DNA of 64,000 nt from Amia ocellicauda (Eukaryota > Chordata > Actinopteri > Amiiformes > Amiidae): the NCBI RefSeq assembly GCF_036373705.1, contig NW_027102730.1:1-64000 (forward strand). The letters run 5' to 3'. The notes under the pieces are model-generated. The model searched no databases, was not told where the DNA came from, and saw only the letters and a program-made list of their open reading frames with translations. The position numbers were made by a program, and so were the translations under genes. Shown here in pieces: positions 22,318-34,387 of the stretch. Positions within the stretch are counted from its first letter, which is position 1; each line of letters starts with the position of its first letter.

Positions 22318-22424
22318 TCAATTCAATTCATTTGTATTGTCAAAGCAATTGGACATACATACATTCATACATACATATATATATATATATATATACATAC
22401 ATACATGCATACATGCTAGAAAGT
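22211..22424 (-). repeat. (TG)/(CT) microsatellites and LINE tail
   Basis: (CT)n at about 22281-22312 next to the CCAATTGCTTTGACAATAC tail and (AT/ATAC)n. The P head at 22210 begins right after the microsatellite. Confidence 0.7.
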
Positions 22425-22622
22425 CATTACTATGTTATCTTAAAGGCTAACTAAGCAGAACATATATCATTATAGAACAGAGTCCATAGGTCTACACATG
22501 GTTTTAGGGAACAGGCACGTAGGTCATACCGTTTGACATTGTTTCCAAGGTTCTCATCGTAAATAACAAACAGAAATCAAACTAGCTTCTGGCCTGACCT
22601 TCTAGCTTGACTCTATCTTTCC
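22425..22622 (-). mobile_element. R repeat (LTR-like fossil), copy abutting the Gypsy
   Basis: Matches 51206-51476 from AGAAAGTCATTACTATG to TTGACTCTATCTTTC, where the Gypsy terminal repeat takes over. The copy near 51.2 kb represents the locus without the Gypsy. Confidence 0.5.
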
Positions 22623-22816
22623 GCCTTATATACTTGGTGAATAATTGAGGAAGTAGCACCAAGTGACCACATTAGGCTGCCTGAGGGTTTCTGGGGAGTG
22701 TAGTTGTCTAGGGTCGGTTTTCTTCCCTAGAGTGCAGACCTTGCAGCAGACCTGGCCTGACATGTCTGCCATGTATGACCCTGCCCCTTGGTTTGTCCCA
22801 CATCCTCCCCCCCAGC

Positions 22817-25673
22817 TGCGACCCCATAGGTCGAGCGACAGCCGCAAAAAAGCATGCACCCGGGACAGCCCATCAACATTCCCCATGGCCTTCCCTGGCC
22901 TGTGCTGCAGGGTGAAATGAAAATGTTGGAGACTCAAAAACCACCTCATCACACGGGCATTCCTGTCTTTCGAACGATGCATCCAAGTGAGGGGGGCATG
23001 GTCAGTGATCAGGGTGAAGTGCCTGCCCAACAAATAGTATCGAAGACTGTCCAAAGCCCACTTCACTGCCAAACATTCTTCTTCAACTACCAAATAATTT
23101 ATTTCATTGGATTCCAACTTTCTGCTAAGGAACAACACCGGGTGTTCGTGATCACCCATTCTTTGGGACAAAACCACTCCGATCCCCACCTCAGAGGCGT
23201 CCGTCTGGACTATAAATTCTTTCTGAAAGTCAGGTACCATTAAAACGGGGTTGCGGCAGAGCGCCTCCTGTAGGCTCCGGAAAGCCCGGTTTGCTGTATC
23301 ACCCCATCTAACCATATTGGGTTCTGTAGCCTTAGTCATATCAGTCAGAGGGGCCGCTAAGGTAGCATAGTTGGGAATAAACCTCCGGTAATACCCAGTT
23401 AACCCTAAAAATGCCCTAACCTGCTTTTTATTGACAGGCCTAGGCCAAGAGTTTATGGCTTCAACCTTGGATATTTGGGGTTTCACCATACCCCTCCCTA
23501 CTGTATAGCCCAAGTATTTGGCCTCTTCCAACCCCAAATTGCATTTGGTTGGATTAGCCATCAGGCCTGCTGCATGTATTGAATCCAATACCGCTTGGAG
23601 CTGAGACAAATGTGATTCCCAATCTGGACTGTGAATGACCACATCATCTAAATATGCTGCCGCATACGTCCTGTGTGGTCTAAGTATGTGGTCCATCAAC
23701 CTTTGAAAGGTGGCAGGAGCACCATGCAGGCCAAAGGGCATCACTGTGTAGTGAAACAGACCATCTGGGGTTGCAAAGGCTGTTTTTTCTTTGGCACCCG
23801 GGGTCAAGGGAATCTGCCAGTAGCCCTTGGCTAAGTCAATAGTTGAAATATAGCGAGCATTCCCAATATTCTCTAACAATTCATCTACTCGGGGCATTGG
23901 GTATGCATCAAACTTTGAAATTTCATTAACCTTTCTAAAATCATTACAGAATCTCCAGGAGCCATCAGGTTTGGAAACCATGACTATAGGGCTGGACCAC
24001 TCACTGTGGGATTCTTCAATAACCCCTGCCTCCAGCATTTCCTTAACCTCATTTCTAATAGTGTTCCTGCGAGCTTCTGGTACCCTGTAAGGCCTCATAT
24101 TTACCTTCTTTCCTGGGAGAGACACAATGTTGTGAGAGACTAAATGGGTACGCCCCGGTATGCCTGAGAAAACTTCCCTATTACGTATTATCAAGTCGTT
24201 CACCTCCTTCAACTGGTCAGGTGACAAGGCAGCTGCAATATTCACCTTCGGTGTCCCTAGTGGCTGAGGGGGGTAAGTCAACATCAACACTTCCCTGTCC
24301 TTCCAGGCTTTTATTAAGTTGACATGATATATTTGTTCTGGGGGTCGGCGGCCGGGTTGCTGAACCTTATAGTTCACTTCCCGTATTCGCTCTATAATCT
24401 CATAAGGTCCCATCCACGTAGCCAGAAATTTACATTCTACAGTGGGAACCAACACCAACACCCTATCACCAGGCTGGAACACCCTCAGTGTAGCCTGACG
24501 ATTATAGGCGAATTGTTGGTGTTCCTGTGCCTGCCTTAGGTGCTCTCTCACAATGGGAGTGACTGTGGCTATTCTCTCTTGCATAGCATTGATGTGCTCG
24601 ACTACACTCCGGAAAGGAGTGGAATCGTGTTCCCACGTTTCACGGGCTATGTCTAATATCCCCCTGGGGTGCCTCCCATATAACAGTTCAAAAGGCGAAA
24701 AGCCCAGGGAAGCCTGTGGGACTTCCCTAATGGCAGACATCAAGTAGGGCAGCATGAATTCCCAATTTTTCCCATCCTTATCGATTACCTTTCTTAGCAT
24801 GGACTTCAGGGTCCTATTAAATCTCTCAACCAACCCATCTGTTTGTGGGTGGTAGACTGATGTTCTCAACTGCTTAACCTGCAACAATTTACACAGATCG
24901 GTCATAACCTTAGACATAAAGGGTGTGCCCTGATCTGTTAATATCTCCCTCGGTATCCCCACCCTACTACACATCAACATTAGCTCTTTTGCAATACCTT
25001 TTGAAGCCATGGTCCGCAGTGGAATGGCTTCTGGGTACCTGGTGGCATAATCCAAAATAACCAGTATATACTGATGCCCTCTGGCTGATTTCGGGAGAGG
25101 TCCCACCACATCCATAGCTATCCTAGCAAAGGGGGTCTCTATGATGGGCAAAGGGACCAGTGGGCTTCTGAAGGCTGGTTTAGGAGCATGTAGTTGACAT
25201 TCAGGACATGAGCTACAATGTTCTGTCACGTCTGCATGTACGCCTGGCCAGTAAAACCTCCTCAGGAGTCTATCCTTGGTTTTGTCCATCCCCAGATGTC
25301 CCCCCAGGATATGCCCATGTGCCAGATTGAGAACTGTTCGTCTGAATGGGGTGGGAACTAGCAATTGCTCCACAATGTCCACCCCTATCTTATTTACACG
25401 GTACAATAGGTCATTTTTTACCATAAAATAAGGATAAGCTGTTGGCGGGTCTGCAGTAGTCATAGGGGTCCCATTTACTACCTTCACATTTTCTTTAGCA
25501 TAGTGTAGAGTGAGATCTCGCACCTGTGCGCTGCCAAAATCAGTGGGGAGTCCCTCTAACACTGACACTTCTACATTGTCAGCTTCAGGGGTCTCTATGA
25601 ATGGATTCTCACCCACCCTGCTAGTGCTGGGTTCCTCACCCTCCATAGGGTCATCTACGTCACTACATTCCAC
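22817..25673 (-). pseudogene. Gypsy pol region: integrase - RT - RNase H (fossil)
   Basis: From the N-terminal side: an HHCC zinc module (HGHILGGHLGM..CSSCPEC) near 25.2-25.3 kb, an integrase core (IAMDVVGPLPKS, LTDQGTPFMSK, VERFNRTLKS) to about 24.6 kb, then an RT (PYRVPEARR, FGLHGAPATFQRLMD, YLDDVVIHS) at about 24.1-23.5 kb, and RNase H (FIVQTDASEVGIGVVLSQ, LITDHAPLTW) to about 22.9 kb. The domain order is read directly from one frame, so it is not a misassembly of two genes. Confidence 0.9.
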
Positions 25674-25688
25674 CCCTATGTTTTCAGT

Positions 25689-27130
25689 TTAATTTTCCCC
25701 AACCAAAACCTTCACTGTCGACTCAACTGGAACCAGGTCTACTTTTAGCTCTAGTTGTGGGATCGAGGCAACTTCTGGCTTACAGTTTTCAGTGTGCATT
25801 TCCAATTTACTATGTTTTCTATCTAGTTTTCCAAAATTAGGAAAATATCGTCCCAGTATCACATCATATGGCATGTTGGGTACCACACCGACTTCGTAAT
25901 CTAGTTTCCCGGCCTCTGTCTGTATGTTTACAAGGGCTGTGGGATAGGGGCGTGTGTCACCATGTGTGCATGTGATACTGAGCTCCTGATGTCTATCCAG
26001 CTTGTTGGTCGCTACTAATTTTTCTGTGACCAGTGTAACCATACTGCCAGAGTCGAGTAGAGCAGCCACTTCTTTCTCATCGACTATCACTGTACACATG
26101 TGTTTTGGATTAGGTACTCCGCCTATGAAAACATCCGTCCCAACAGGGCAGGCATAAAATACCGGTTTCTCTTTCCCCATATCACACACATTACATTGCA
26201 TTGGTTCCTCTCTACCTGGGCAGTGGGCCGCAATATGTCCTACTTTGTCACAATTGTAGCAGACAATTGGTTGTGATGGTGACCCCCTATAACCCTTAGT
26301 CTCGGCTTTAGGCCCCACCTTTGCCCCCCCCAGTCTTGCTCTTTTCTTCCAACCCAGCGCGTCATGTTTCCCAGAGTACTTTGGAACCATCTTACCCGGT
26401 CCGCTGGTTCGTCATGGCCTGGGGAACGAGTTTTTAACCTCCGGTACATGCTCTGCTGCTCCGGCTGTATAGAACCGCTCTACACTGGCCACCAAGGTGT
26501 CAGCGGACAGCACCTCATTCTGGCCAACCCAGCGTCGAACGTCCTTGGGCAAACAGCGTTGGTAGTTGTCAAGGACTATGGCCTCCACCACCTCGGCTGA
26601 TGAATGGACCTCTGGCTGTAGCCATTTCCTGGCCAGATGGATCAGATCAAACATCTGCGTTCAGATTGGTTGTCCTGGTTGGTAGGCCCACTGCTGAAAC
26701 CGATGTGCCCTCACTGCGGTGGTCACGCCCAATCGGGTCATTATCTCCGCTTTCAATTTATCATAGTCCTGGGCGTCCTTCAGCTCCAGATCAAAGTACG
26801 CTTTCTGTGCATCCCCTGCCAGATAAGGTGCCACAAGCCCTGCCCAGGAATCTTTTGGCCATCCCTCTCTCCGCTGTCCTCTCAAAGGTCATAAGGAAGG
26901 CCTCAACATCGTCCTGTTTTGTCATTTTCTGCAGAAAGTGATTGGTGCGGGGAGTGGAATGGGTTGCAGCCCCCTGTGGCCCAATCCTGGTTGCAAGTGC
27001 TTCAACACTCTCTTTCAGCTCTTTAGTCACCTTTTCCTGCACTTCTCTAAACATTTTATTTGTATCATGCTGGACCTGCAGTGCTTCCTGATGCATCCGC
27101 ATAGCATCCTGGTGAGCCACCTGCTGCACC
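25689..27130 (-). pseudogene. Gypsy gag/protease region (fossil, interrupted)
   Basis: Shows a helical Gag region with a coiled stretch, a CCHC knuckle (CYNCDKVGHIAAHC) and a retropepsin-like active site (ALLDSGSMVTLV) just upstream of pol. The reading is interrupted in about three to four places. Confidence 0.8.
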
Positions 27131-27240
27131 CTGGTCGCTTCCTGTTGGGCTATTACAGCCTGTAGTTTTTTTTTTTTGGATAAAAAAATTCACTCAGCCA
27201 GTCTGGGTTTCATGAGGTGCTGCCCGCATTCTACACCAAA

Positions 27241-27730
27241 TGTGACAAAACGCCTTGGCTGTACACATGTGCGGGTCTTCTCTGTGATCTTCTTAGGAGT
27301 AAAAACCAGTCATGACCCAGGGAGGAGGTTGCAAATACAGGGCTGTGCCTGTATGTTTACTTCAAACAAAACAAATCTGAAAACAAAACCTAACTCACAC
27401 TGGAGTTGTAACTAATCTTACATAATCATTCTATTTTAAACAAAGTCTGGAATAAATAAGTCTTGGCTTTCTCCTTATGAGCTACCTCTGTTTTCCAGAT
27501 AACTCACCCTATTGTCTCTCACTTCTCTCTCTCTCAGGCCCGCCTTATATACCTGGTGAATAATTGAGGAAGTAACACCAAGTGACCACATTAGGTGCTA
27601 GAATGGCTGCCTGAGGGTTTCTGGGGAGTGTAGTTGCCTAGGGTCGGTATTCTACCCTAGAGTACACACCTTGCAGCAGACCTGGCCTGACATATCTGCC
27701 ATGTATGACCCTGCCCCTTGGTTTGTCACA
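27241..27730 (-). repeat. Gypsy 5' LTR (490 bp)
   Basis: Begins and ends with TGTGACAAA/TTTGTCACA, so TG..CA termini lie within short inverted repeats. Its right part (27541-27729) matches 22623-22800, the partial repeat at the other end. TTTGGTGTAGAATGCGGG follows on the inner side as the likely primer-binding region. Confidence 0.8.
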
Positions 27731-27734
27731 ATAC

Positions 27735-28350
27735 ATACATACATACATATACACGGAAAATAAATAATAGAATTATGAATCACAATAAGATGTAATGAAG
27801 TACAGAAAAAGAAAATGTAATAAAATGTGATCTTTAATACATACAAATAAAGAAAATAGGTATACCATTTCCAGATTCCTTTTTTGAAATACAATGACAT
27901 GCATTACAAACGAGTATTTACATTATATTTACAGCCGGTGCTCGTGTGTCACTGTGTCCCTCAGGCTGTGGTTGGCGCTGACATATTGGGCAGAATGTGT
28001 CCCTTATTTTGGGCTAAAGCTTTCTGTGGAGGGGAACGTGGATCAGTTTGTACCATTTTTGGGAGGATCTGCCTTGTTGGGGCGGAGCTGTGATCCAGGT
28101 GAACAGCAGATCGGGCATAGGTGGGCATGTGGGCATAGGAGTAGGAAGGCCGGTCAGGCAAATTAGCTTGCTAAGATACGCAGCAGCAGCAAGCAGCCCC
28201 CCCATCCAGCCAGCCAGCCAGTCTGGCTGGCAGTGACTGAGTGGTTGACAGACGGCAAGCAATGGAATGTACGTGCTCTGTGATGTCATAGCAGTCAGCT
28301 GAGAGAGGCTCGTGATGTCATGGCTGAGCTGGCTGGCTGTCTGGCTGGCT
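27735..28350 (-). mobile_element. P retroposon, copy next to the Gypsy
   Basis: Same organisation as 21541-22210. Its GCCAGCC head begins immediately after the (TG)n/(TCTG)n tract at 28355-28407, itself adjoining the tail of the LINE at 28408. The paralogous copy at 51490-51895 lacks about 200 bp of the middle. Confidence 0.6.
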
Positions 28351-28352
28351 GG

Positions 28353-28392
<40 letters not shown>

Positions 28393-28662
28393 GTCTGTCT
28401 GTCTGTCAATTCATTTCAATTCAATTCAAAGGTGCTTTATTGGCATGATCTATCACAATATTGCCAAAGCAGATACAAATGTTCTATCAATCAAGACAAA
28501 ACATTGCAATACAAGATTCAGTGGAACAAATATAGTACACATTGAAATAAAATTAAGTAGGATATAAACCATATTTGTTGTTTGTATCAAAATTTGTGTC
28601 ATGACATCAGAAAAATCACTGTTTTTATTTTGTTTTGCAAATGGAGTGCCACAGGCTGGTGT

Positions 28663-31600
28663 CTACACACTGTCTCGCAGGCTGTGGCAGGTGGATACAT
28701 ATTGCGCTGCTAAGAAGGCAGTGCGCTCCTCCTCTCCCAGCAGGACGGGGAGTTTGCAGCAATCGGGGATCATGCTGAACTCAGGGATATGCATTTTTAA
28801 TATTTTAAAGTATGTCTCCCTGATTTTTGTGTATTTAGGGCAGGACAGCAGGAAATGCGCCTGTGTTTCGACCTCCCCTAGGTCACACTGGCTGCACAGC
28901 CGCTCTTCTCTGGCAACCCAGAATTTTCTGTAGCGGCCTTTTTCAATGGCGAGGCTGTGGTCACTGAGCCTGTATTTAGTTAGATTTTGTCTCTCTTTTA
29001 TATTTTGGATTTTTAAGTATTCAGCCAATGTAATGTTTCTATTCAGGGCCCGGTAGCATTCCAATTTGTTTTGTAATTCTAATTCGTGTCTCTAATCTTT
29101 TGTGTATTTGCTTTTCAGGTACATGTCAATTTTCCCAATTGTTGTTGTTTTGGTCATTGTGTGTTCGGGCTCTGTGAGCCTCAGAGCCGTGGGGGCGTTT
29201 CTGTGTACGTGTAAGATGTTTTTATTAAATTCTAGGTGGAATATTTCCATGGGGCTTTTGTCCCAATTGTTGTTATTGAGGTTCATGAGGGGACCCCACA
29301 CTTCGCTCCCATATAGCAGGATTGGTTGGATGATGGAGTTTAATATTTTAATCCAAATAGTTATTGGTATTGTTGTTTTCCCAAATTGTGTCTTTATGGC
29401 ATAAAATGCCCGGCGTGCCTTGTCTTTTAATGCGTTTATAGCCAGGCTGAAGCTCCCTGACGCACTGATGGTCAGGCCAAGGTAGTTGTATCTGGTGCAG
29501 TGCTCTAATCCAGTGCTGCCCAGAGTGAAGCGGTACCTGTTTCCCTGAGATGGGGCTTTTTTCTGGAAAACCATAACTCTGGTCTTGTCCAGATTGACTG
29601 CCAGGGCCCATTTCTGACAGTACTGCTCTAGCAGCGCCAGGTTCTGCTGAAGCCCCTGCTCTGTGGGCGACAGCAGCACCAGGTCGTCTGCATAGAGCAG
29701 GAACTTGATCTCTGTGTCATGGAGAGTTAGGCTGCGGGCGTCAGACTGCTCCAACACTGTGGCCAACTCGATGATGTAGATGTTGAACAGTGTTGGACTC
29801 AGACTGCAGCCCTGTCTCACTCCCCGCCCCTGAGTGAAGAACTCTGTTCTTGAGTTGCCAATTTGAACTCCGCATTTGTTTTCAGAATACATTGATTTAA
29901 TGATGTCATAAACTTTACCCCCTACACCACTCTGTAGAAGTTTATAAAATAATCCCTTGTGCCAGATTGAGTCAAATGCCTTTCTAAAGTCTACAAAACA
30001 GGCAAATATTTTTCCTTTATTGTTTTGGGTATATTTATTTATGAGGGTGTGTAGAGTGTAAATATGATCGGTTGTGCGGTGTTTTGGTAGGAAGCCAATC
30101 TGACTCTTATTCAGGACACTGTGCTTGGTAAGGAAGGCCAGTATCTGGGCGTTGATGATACTGCAGAACACCTTCCCCAGGTTACTGCTCACACAGCTGC
30201 CCCAGTAGTTATTGGGGTCTAATTTGTCTCCACTTTTAAAAATCGGGGTGATCAATCCTTGATTCCCGACCTCAGGGAAACACCCGGCTCTCAGCACCAG
30301 GTTAAAGAGTTTGAGCAGAGCCTCCTGCAGCTGCGGGCTGCTGTGCTTCAGCATCTCAGGGCTGATGCTGTCGGGGCCGCTGGCTTTCCTGGGTTTGAGG
30401 ATTTTGAGTTGATGTTTTAGTTCCTGTATTGTAAATGGGTTATCTAAGGGATTTTGGTTATTCTTAATGATTTCTTCCAATTTATTTAGGTTTTTTAATA
30501 TTTTAACCTGTTCTGGCTTTGGATTGTTTTCAACATTTTGGTAAAGTTTTTCAAAGTGTGTTTTCCAGATTTCTCCATTTTGAATTGGTATTTCATTTTT
30601 TGTTTTTGGGGTATTTATTCTGCCCATATAGTGGTCTTTTTTCTTACTGAGGAGTTGCTTGTAGTGCCGCAGGGCCTGGCAGTAGCTGAGGCGAGCCTCC
30701 TGGTTGTCGGGCTCTCTGTGTTTAGTGTTGGAGAGATGTCTCAGGTGTTTCCTAGAAGTTTCACACTCCTGGTCACACCACTGTTCTTTTTTTCTTTTAG
30801 ACGATTTCATATTTTGGTTTTTAATTGTTTTAATGTTTGATTTTAAAGCCAGTCTCTCAAATATTTCATTCAGTGTTTTGGTGGCTGAGTTTATTCCGTT
30901 TTGGTTTATTTGATAGTGTGAGGATTGATATCTGTCTAACATGTTTTCAATCTCATCACTATTCAGGGCTCTTGTGTAGTTCTCTGTGCTGGGCTCTGAC
31001 CATCTCTAACTGGGTGGCAGGGAGACCAGTTTTGTGGGAAGTTTGGCTCTGACTTGTGGCTGCGCTGATCTTTTTAGGTAAAGTGTTATTTGGCTGTGGT
31101 CTGATAGTGGAGATTGTTGTCTGACTATAAACGCATTGTTGGCTTGTGGGTCCAGGTCAGTTATGGCGTAGTCCACCACACTGCTGCCCAGAGCCGAGCA
31201 GTATGTGAATCTCCCCAGAGAGTACCCCCTGGTCCTGCCATTGATGATATATAGACCCAGGCTTTTACATAGGCGCACTACCTGCTTCCTGCTCTTGTTT
31301 ACCACGCTGTCGTGGCTGTGTCAGTGTGGAGGTGTGTGTGTGGCACAGCGGGGAGTCTCCGAACAGGTGTGTGTTCCCCTCTGTATTGATGTAGTCCATC
31401 TCTCTGCCAGTCCTGGCATTGAGATCGCCACACAGCAGTACAGAGCCCAGGGTCTGGAAGTGGCAGATTTCGTTTTGAAGCTCATGAAAGCCTTCCTCAT
31501 TATAGTAGGGGGAGTCTGCGGGTGGCATATAAATTGCACATAGGTATATATCTGTGTTATTTTGTAGGGTGTCTTTTCTGATTTTCATCCACAGGTGTGT

Positions 31601-31896
31601 GTCTCCTCTCTGTACTGGGCATAGGGCTGCTCGGAGCTCCTCCCTGTACCACACGATAATCCCCCACGAGGCCCTGCCACACCTGACTTTGGGTTTTTTA
31701 TAGGAGGGCACAATCAGCTCCCTGTATCCATTGTATCCATCCAGTGTATAGACATATCTGCACAGCACCAAGTCTCTACAAGAATGAAAACATCTGAACT
31801 ATTTACAGTGTTGATCAGTTCAGGGCCTGTGCTCTTCATTCCAAAAGTTGAGGAGCGTAAACCCTGCATATTCCAACTGCTTATTTTAAAGGACAT
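28663..31896 (-). pseudogene. LINE ORF2: APE endonuclease, RT, zinc-knuckle tail (copy 1)
   Basis: 31896-31714: ISSWNMQGLRSS, endonuclease start. After a frameshift near 31760, 31771-31265 holds GYRELIVPSYKKPKVRCGRA and LLCGDLNARTGREMDYI. After another near 31310, 31305-31006 holds SVVDYAITDLDPQAN and SDHSQITLYL (catalytic His). An in-frame TAG at 31006 precedes 30942-29092, the RT: SGPDSISPEMLKH, LITPIFKSGDKLDPNNYWG, ACFVDFRKAFDSIWH, GRGVRQGCSLSPTLFNIYI, LLYADDLVLLSPTEQGLQ. An in-frame TAG at 29092 separates the C-terminal part, with a C-x2-C-x8-H-x4-C knuckle (CSQCDLGEVETQAHFLLSC). The total span is about 1,080 codons. There is no RNase H. Confidence 0.87.
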
Positions 31897-32107
31897 GTTA
31901 ATATATTTTATTATACTTGTCTCTTCTACATAAGAAAGTTTAATTTGTGGTCTACAACTGATATTATATTACTATTAATAATTATATATGGATATACATA
32001 ATAATCACTCAAAGATTTTATGTTTGCATCAAAATATCAGAATAATTAAATCACATTTTTTCTTACTCTCCATCTCCACAACCATATATATGTGTGTTGA
32101 GGCTCAG

Positions 32108-33982
32108 TTAACTCAGCAGTGTGGAACAGATGACACTGAGGAGTTGCCTTATCTGGGCCAGCTGGGCAGCATCGGGCCTCCAGGCTCTGGAAGCCGCTGC
32201 TGCGTGGCTGTGTGGCTGTGCTGGTCCCCGGCTGTCCGCTCTGCTGTGCTGGACGGGCCCTCTGGGGATGGGGGGGTGGGGAATGGGGCCGCGGGGTCTC
32301 AGGGGCTGGGGCTGGGGTGGAGCCGGTGGCTGGGGATGTGGCCGGGGGCTGGGGGGTTTGCTCCTGGTCTCGAGGTGGGGGTGTGTGGGGTTTCGGCCCA
32401 GGGTTGTGTCCTTGAGGACCTTTGAGATGATCCTCACACCCGTCTTGTTGAGGTGGACGTGGTCATACAGGTGATGTGGCTGGATGTCTCAGTGGTGTGC
32501 CAGGTGGACGTTGGGGAGGAGGGCACATCTTCGGGACACTTCTGCATTGATGGCCTGGATGATGTGCAGGGGCACGTCTGTGCGGGGCAGCAGTGTGGAG
32601 ATGGAAATTTTGGCAGTTGGGAATTCCTCTGTGGCTTTCGTTGCTACCTGTCTCAGGGCTGAGGCCACATCGCCCCTGCGGGCACTCAGGTCGTTAGTGC
32701 CGGTGTGGATGAGGATGTGTTTGACTTGGCAAAGCCTCCTCTTGGAGAGCAGCTCCAGGGCTCTCTGTGCTGTGGAGCACCAAAGCTTTTTCACTTTTCG
32801 CCCAGGGAAGAGGCGCCTCTCAACCAGGAACTTCCCATTGGATTCGCTCAGAATGACCACCTCTGCGTTGACCTGCCACTCCGGGTTTGCGTCGGGAGTG
32901 GTGGGGGCAGCGGGTGTGTTTTGGGGGAGTGGCGTTTCAGGGGGTTGTGTATTAGTGGCAGGTCTGGTGATAGTGGGTGTGTCAGGAGTGGTGGGGAGTG
33001 TGGGTGGATCAGTGGGTGCGTCAGGGGTTGGAGGTGTTGTGGGGTCAGTGCAGTGCAGTCTCTGTGCTCCAGTGATGTGTAGCTCCTCTCTTAGCTCCTC
33101 CAGCTGGCTCTGCAGGCTCCTCAGCTAGCTGTGCTGGGGTGTCCAGGTCAGCTCCTCCCTCGCTCTGCGCAGCTCCGTCCTCAGGGTTTGGCTCTGCTCC
33201 TCCAGGTCTCTCACTGCTGCTCTCAGCTCATGGATCTCAGCCTTGTGCTGCATCTTTAGTCTGTGCATCTCATCCCGGAGCTGATCACACAAGGAGGTCT
33301 GGGCCAGGGTGCTCAAGGTCTGCTCCCTGAACTCCGCAAACTCCAGCTCCAGCACTGATAGGCATTCCTTTAGTGTTTTAATGTTGCTAGAGAGTTTTGG
33401 GGAGACAGGGGGGCAGTCTGTGGGAGATGGGGCACTGTCTGGCTCCGTGTGGCTGGGGGCAGACTGCAGGGTGGCCGGCTCTGGCTCTTGTTTCTCTACC
33501 TCAGTCTGCTGCTTTGAGGTGTGGAAGCCGAGAGCTAATTGGTCCAGGCTGCTCTCGCTGCCCTGCACCATGATGGTCCCGTTGTGGTATACATTAAAAG
33601 TGAGCATCACACTGTCTGTGTCTTTCTCTACCAGCACTGAGATCTGCCTGCCTCTGCTAATGCCCCTCTTGTTGTTATTGGGGTATGTCTGGCACAGGGT
33701 TTTGTGAAAGGCGGTGTAGAACAGTAGATTGTTCTTGACCCTGTTTTCTCCTTTACCGGTGTAGTCTAGGATGAGGGTCTCAGGAGATGCTCTCATCACA
33801 GCTTGTTTGTAGTCCTTCTTAGCCTGTGCAGAGCGAATGTCTTCAGGGTATCGGATTTCAAAAGGCAGCTCTGCAGTCAGACTGCTGTTCGATAGATTTC
33901 TATCAGTCTCAGTGGCAGTTGGGCTCTCTCCTACTGTCACTCTATTCAAATCGGAGCTCTGCATTTTCATTGGCTGAGTCAA
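32108..33982 (-). pseudogene. LINE ORF1 with SGNH esterase-like domain (copy 1)
   Basis: One frame with two internal stops (TAG at 33125, TGA at 32489) spans about 625 codons. Parts: N-terminal region (RYPEDIRSAQAKKDYKQAV; ISVLVEKDTDSVMLTFNVY), a coiled coil (LCDQLRDEMHRLKMQHKAEI.. to RREELTW-type heptads), a Pro/Thr-rich linker, then the esterase-like domain: VVILSESNGKFL (Ser), HILIHTGTNDLSA (Gly/Asn block), and beyond the TGA, HHLYDHVHLNKTGVRI (Asp-x-x-His block). A proline-rich tail ends it. SGNH domains occur in ORF1 of CR1/L2 and some other LINEs. The TGA probably arose from CGA by CpG decay. Confidence 0.83.
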
Positions 33983-34272
33983 CTACTGAGAATGCTTATT
34001 TATTTTATTAATACATATTTTTTTGTTTAATTATTTGTCTCTTACCTCCAATTCTTGTCTTCAGCTTTTCTTTTCTGACTTTTCTTCCTGAACTGTCTCT
34101 CTGCTTTCTTCTTTTTGTGTTTCTCTTAAAATTATTATTTTTTGAATACTTTTTCTTCTGGATTTCTATTCCATGTCTTCTGTGTATGTTTATAGTGCTA
34201 TATATTCATTTGTAAATCACAAATTAAATCCGCTTATGTATAAAAACAAATGTTTTTTTGGAGCTCATATTC

Positions 34273-34273
<1 letters not shown>

Positions 34274-34335
<62 letters not shown>

Positions 34336-34387
34336 TTTCATTTGTATTGTCAAAGCAATTGGACATACATACACATACATACATATA
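34274..34387 (-). repeat. (CT)n and LINE tail between LINE and Tc1
   Basis: (CT)n at 34274-34328 adjoins the LINE 5' end. The CCAATTGCTTTGACAATAC tail (minus strand) and (ATAC)n follow, and the TA at 34386-34387 is the Tc1 target. Confidence 0.75.

Larger units (their letters stand above)
22623..27730 (-). mobile_element. Gmr1-like Gypsy LTR retrotransposon (fossil)
   Basis: Minus-strand order: LTR (27730-27241), primer-site region (about 27240-27219), gag (about 27130-26300) with a CCHC knuckle, aspartic protease, then integrase, reverse transcriptase and RNase H, a G-rich polypurine tract near 22815-22802, and a partial copy of the LTR at the left end. Integrase ahead of RT is the Gmr1-type order, known from cod and other deuterostomes, not the usual Gypsy order. 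It is broken: the gag part has a few interruptions and the left LTR is incomplete, while pol stays open over roughly 1000 codons. The shared LTR parts differ by about 5% by eye, so it is of moderate age. Confidence 0.88.
28408..34273 (-). mobile_element. LINE with SGNH ORF1 and APE/RT ORF2, full span (copy 1)
   Basis: 5' UTR of about 290 bp beside (CT)n at 34274-34328, ORF1 (33982-32108), ORF2 (31896-28663), and a 3' tail ending CAATAAAGCACCTTTG plus AATTGAATTGA next to CAGACAGACAGACACAC. CAATTCATTTCA occurs at both ends and could be a target duplication. The APE endonuclease, RT without RNase H and microsatellite target resemble Tx1-clade elements of fish (Kibi/Koshi type), but the clade needs a tree. 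Inactivated by several stops and frameshifts that copy 2 shares. Confidence 0.85.
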
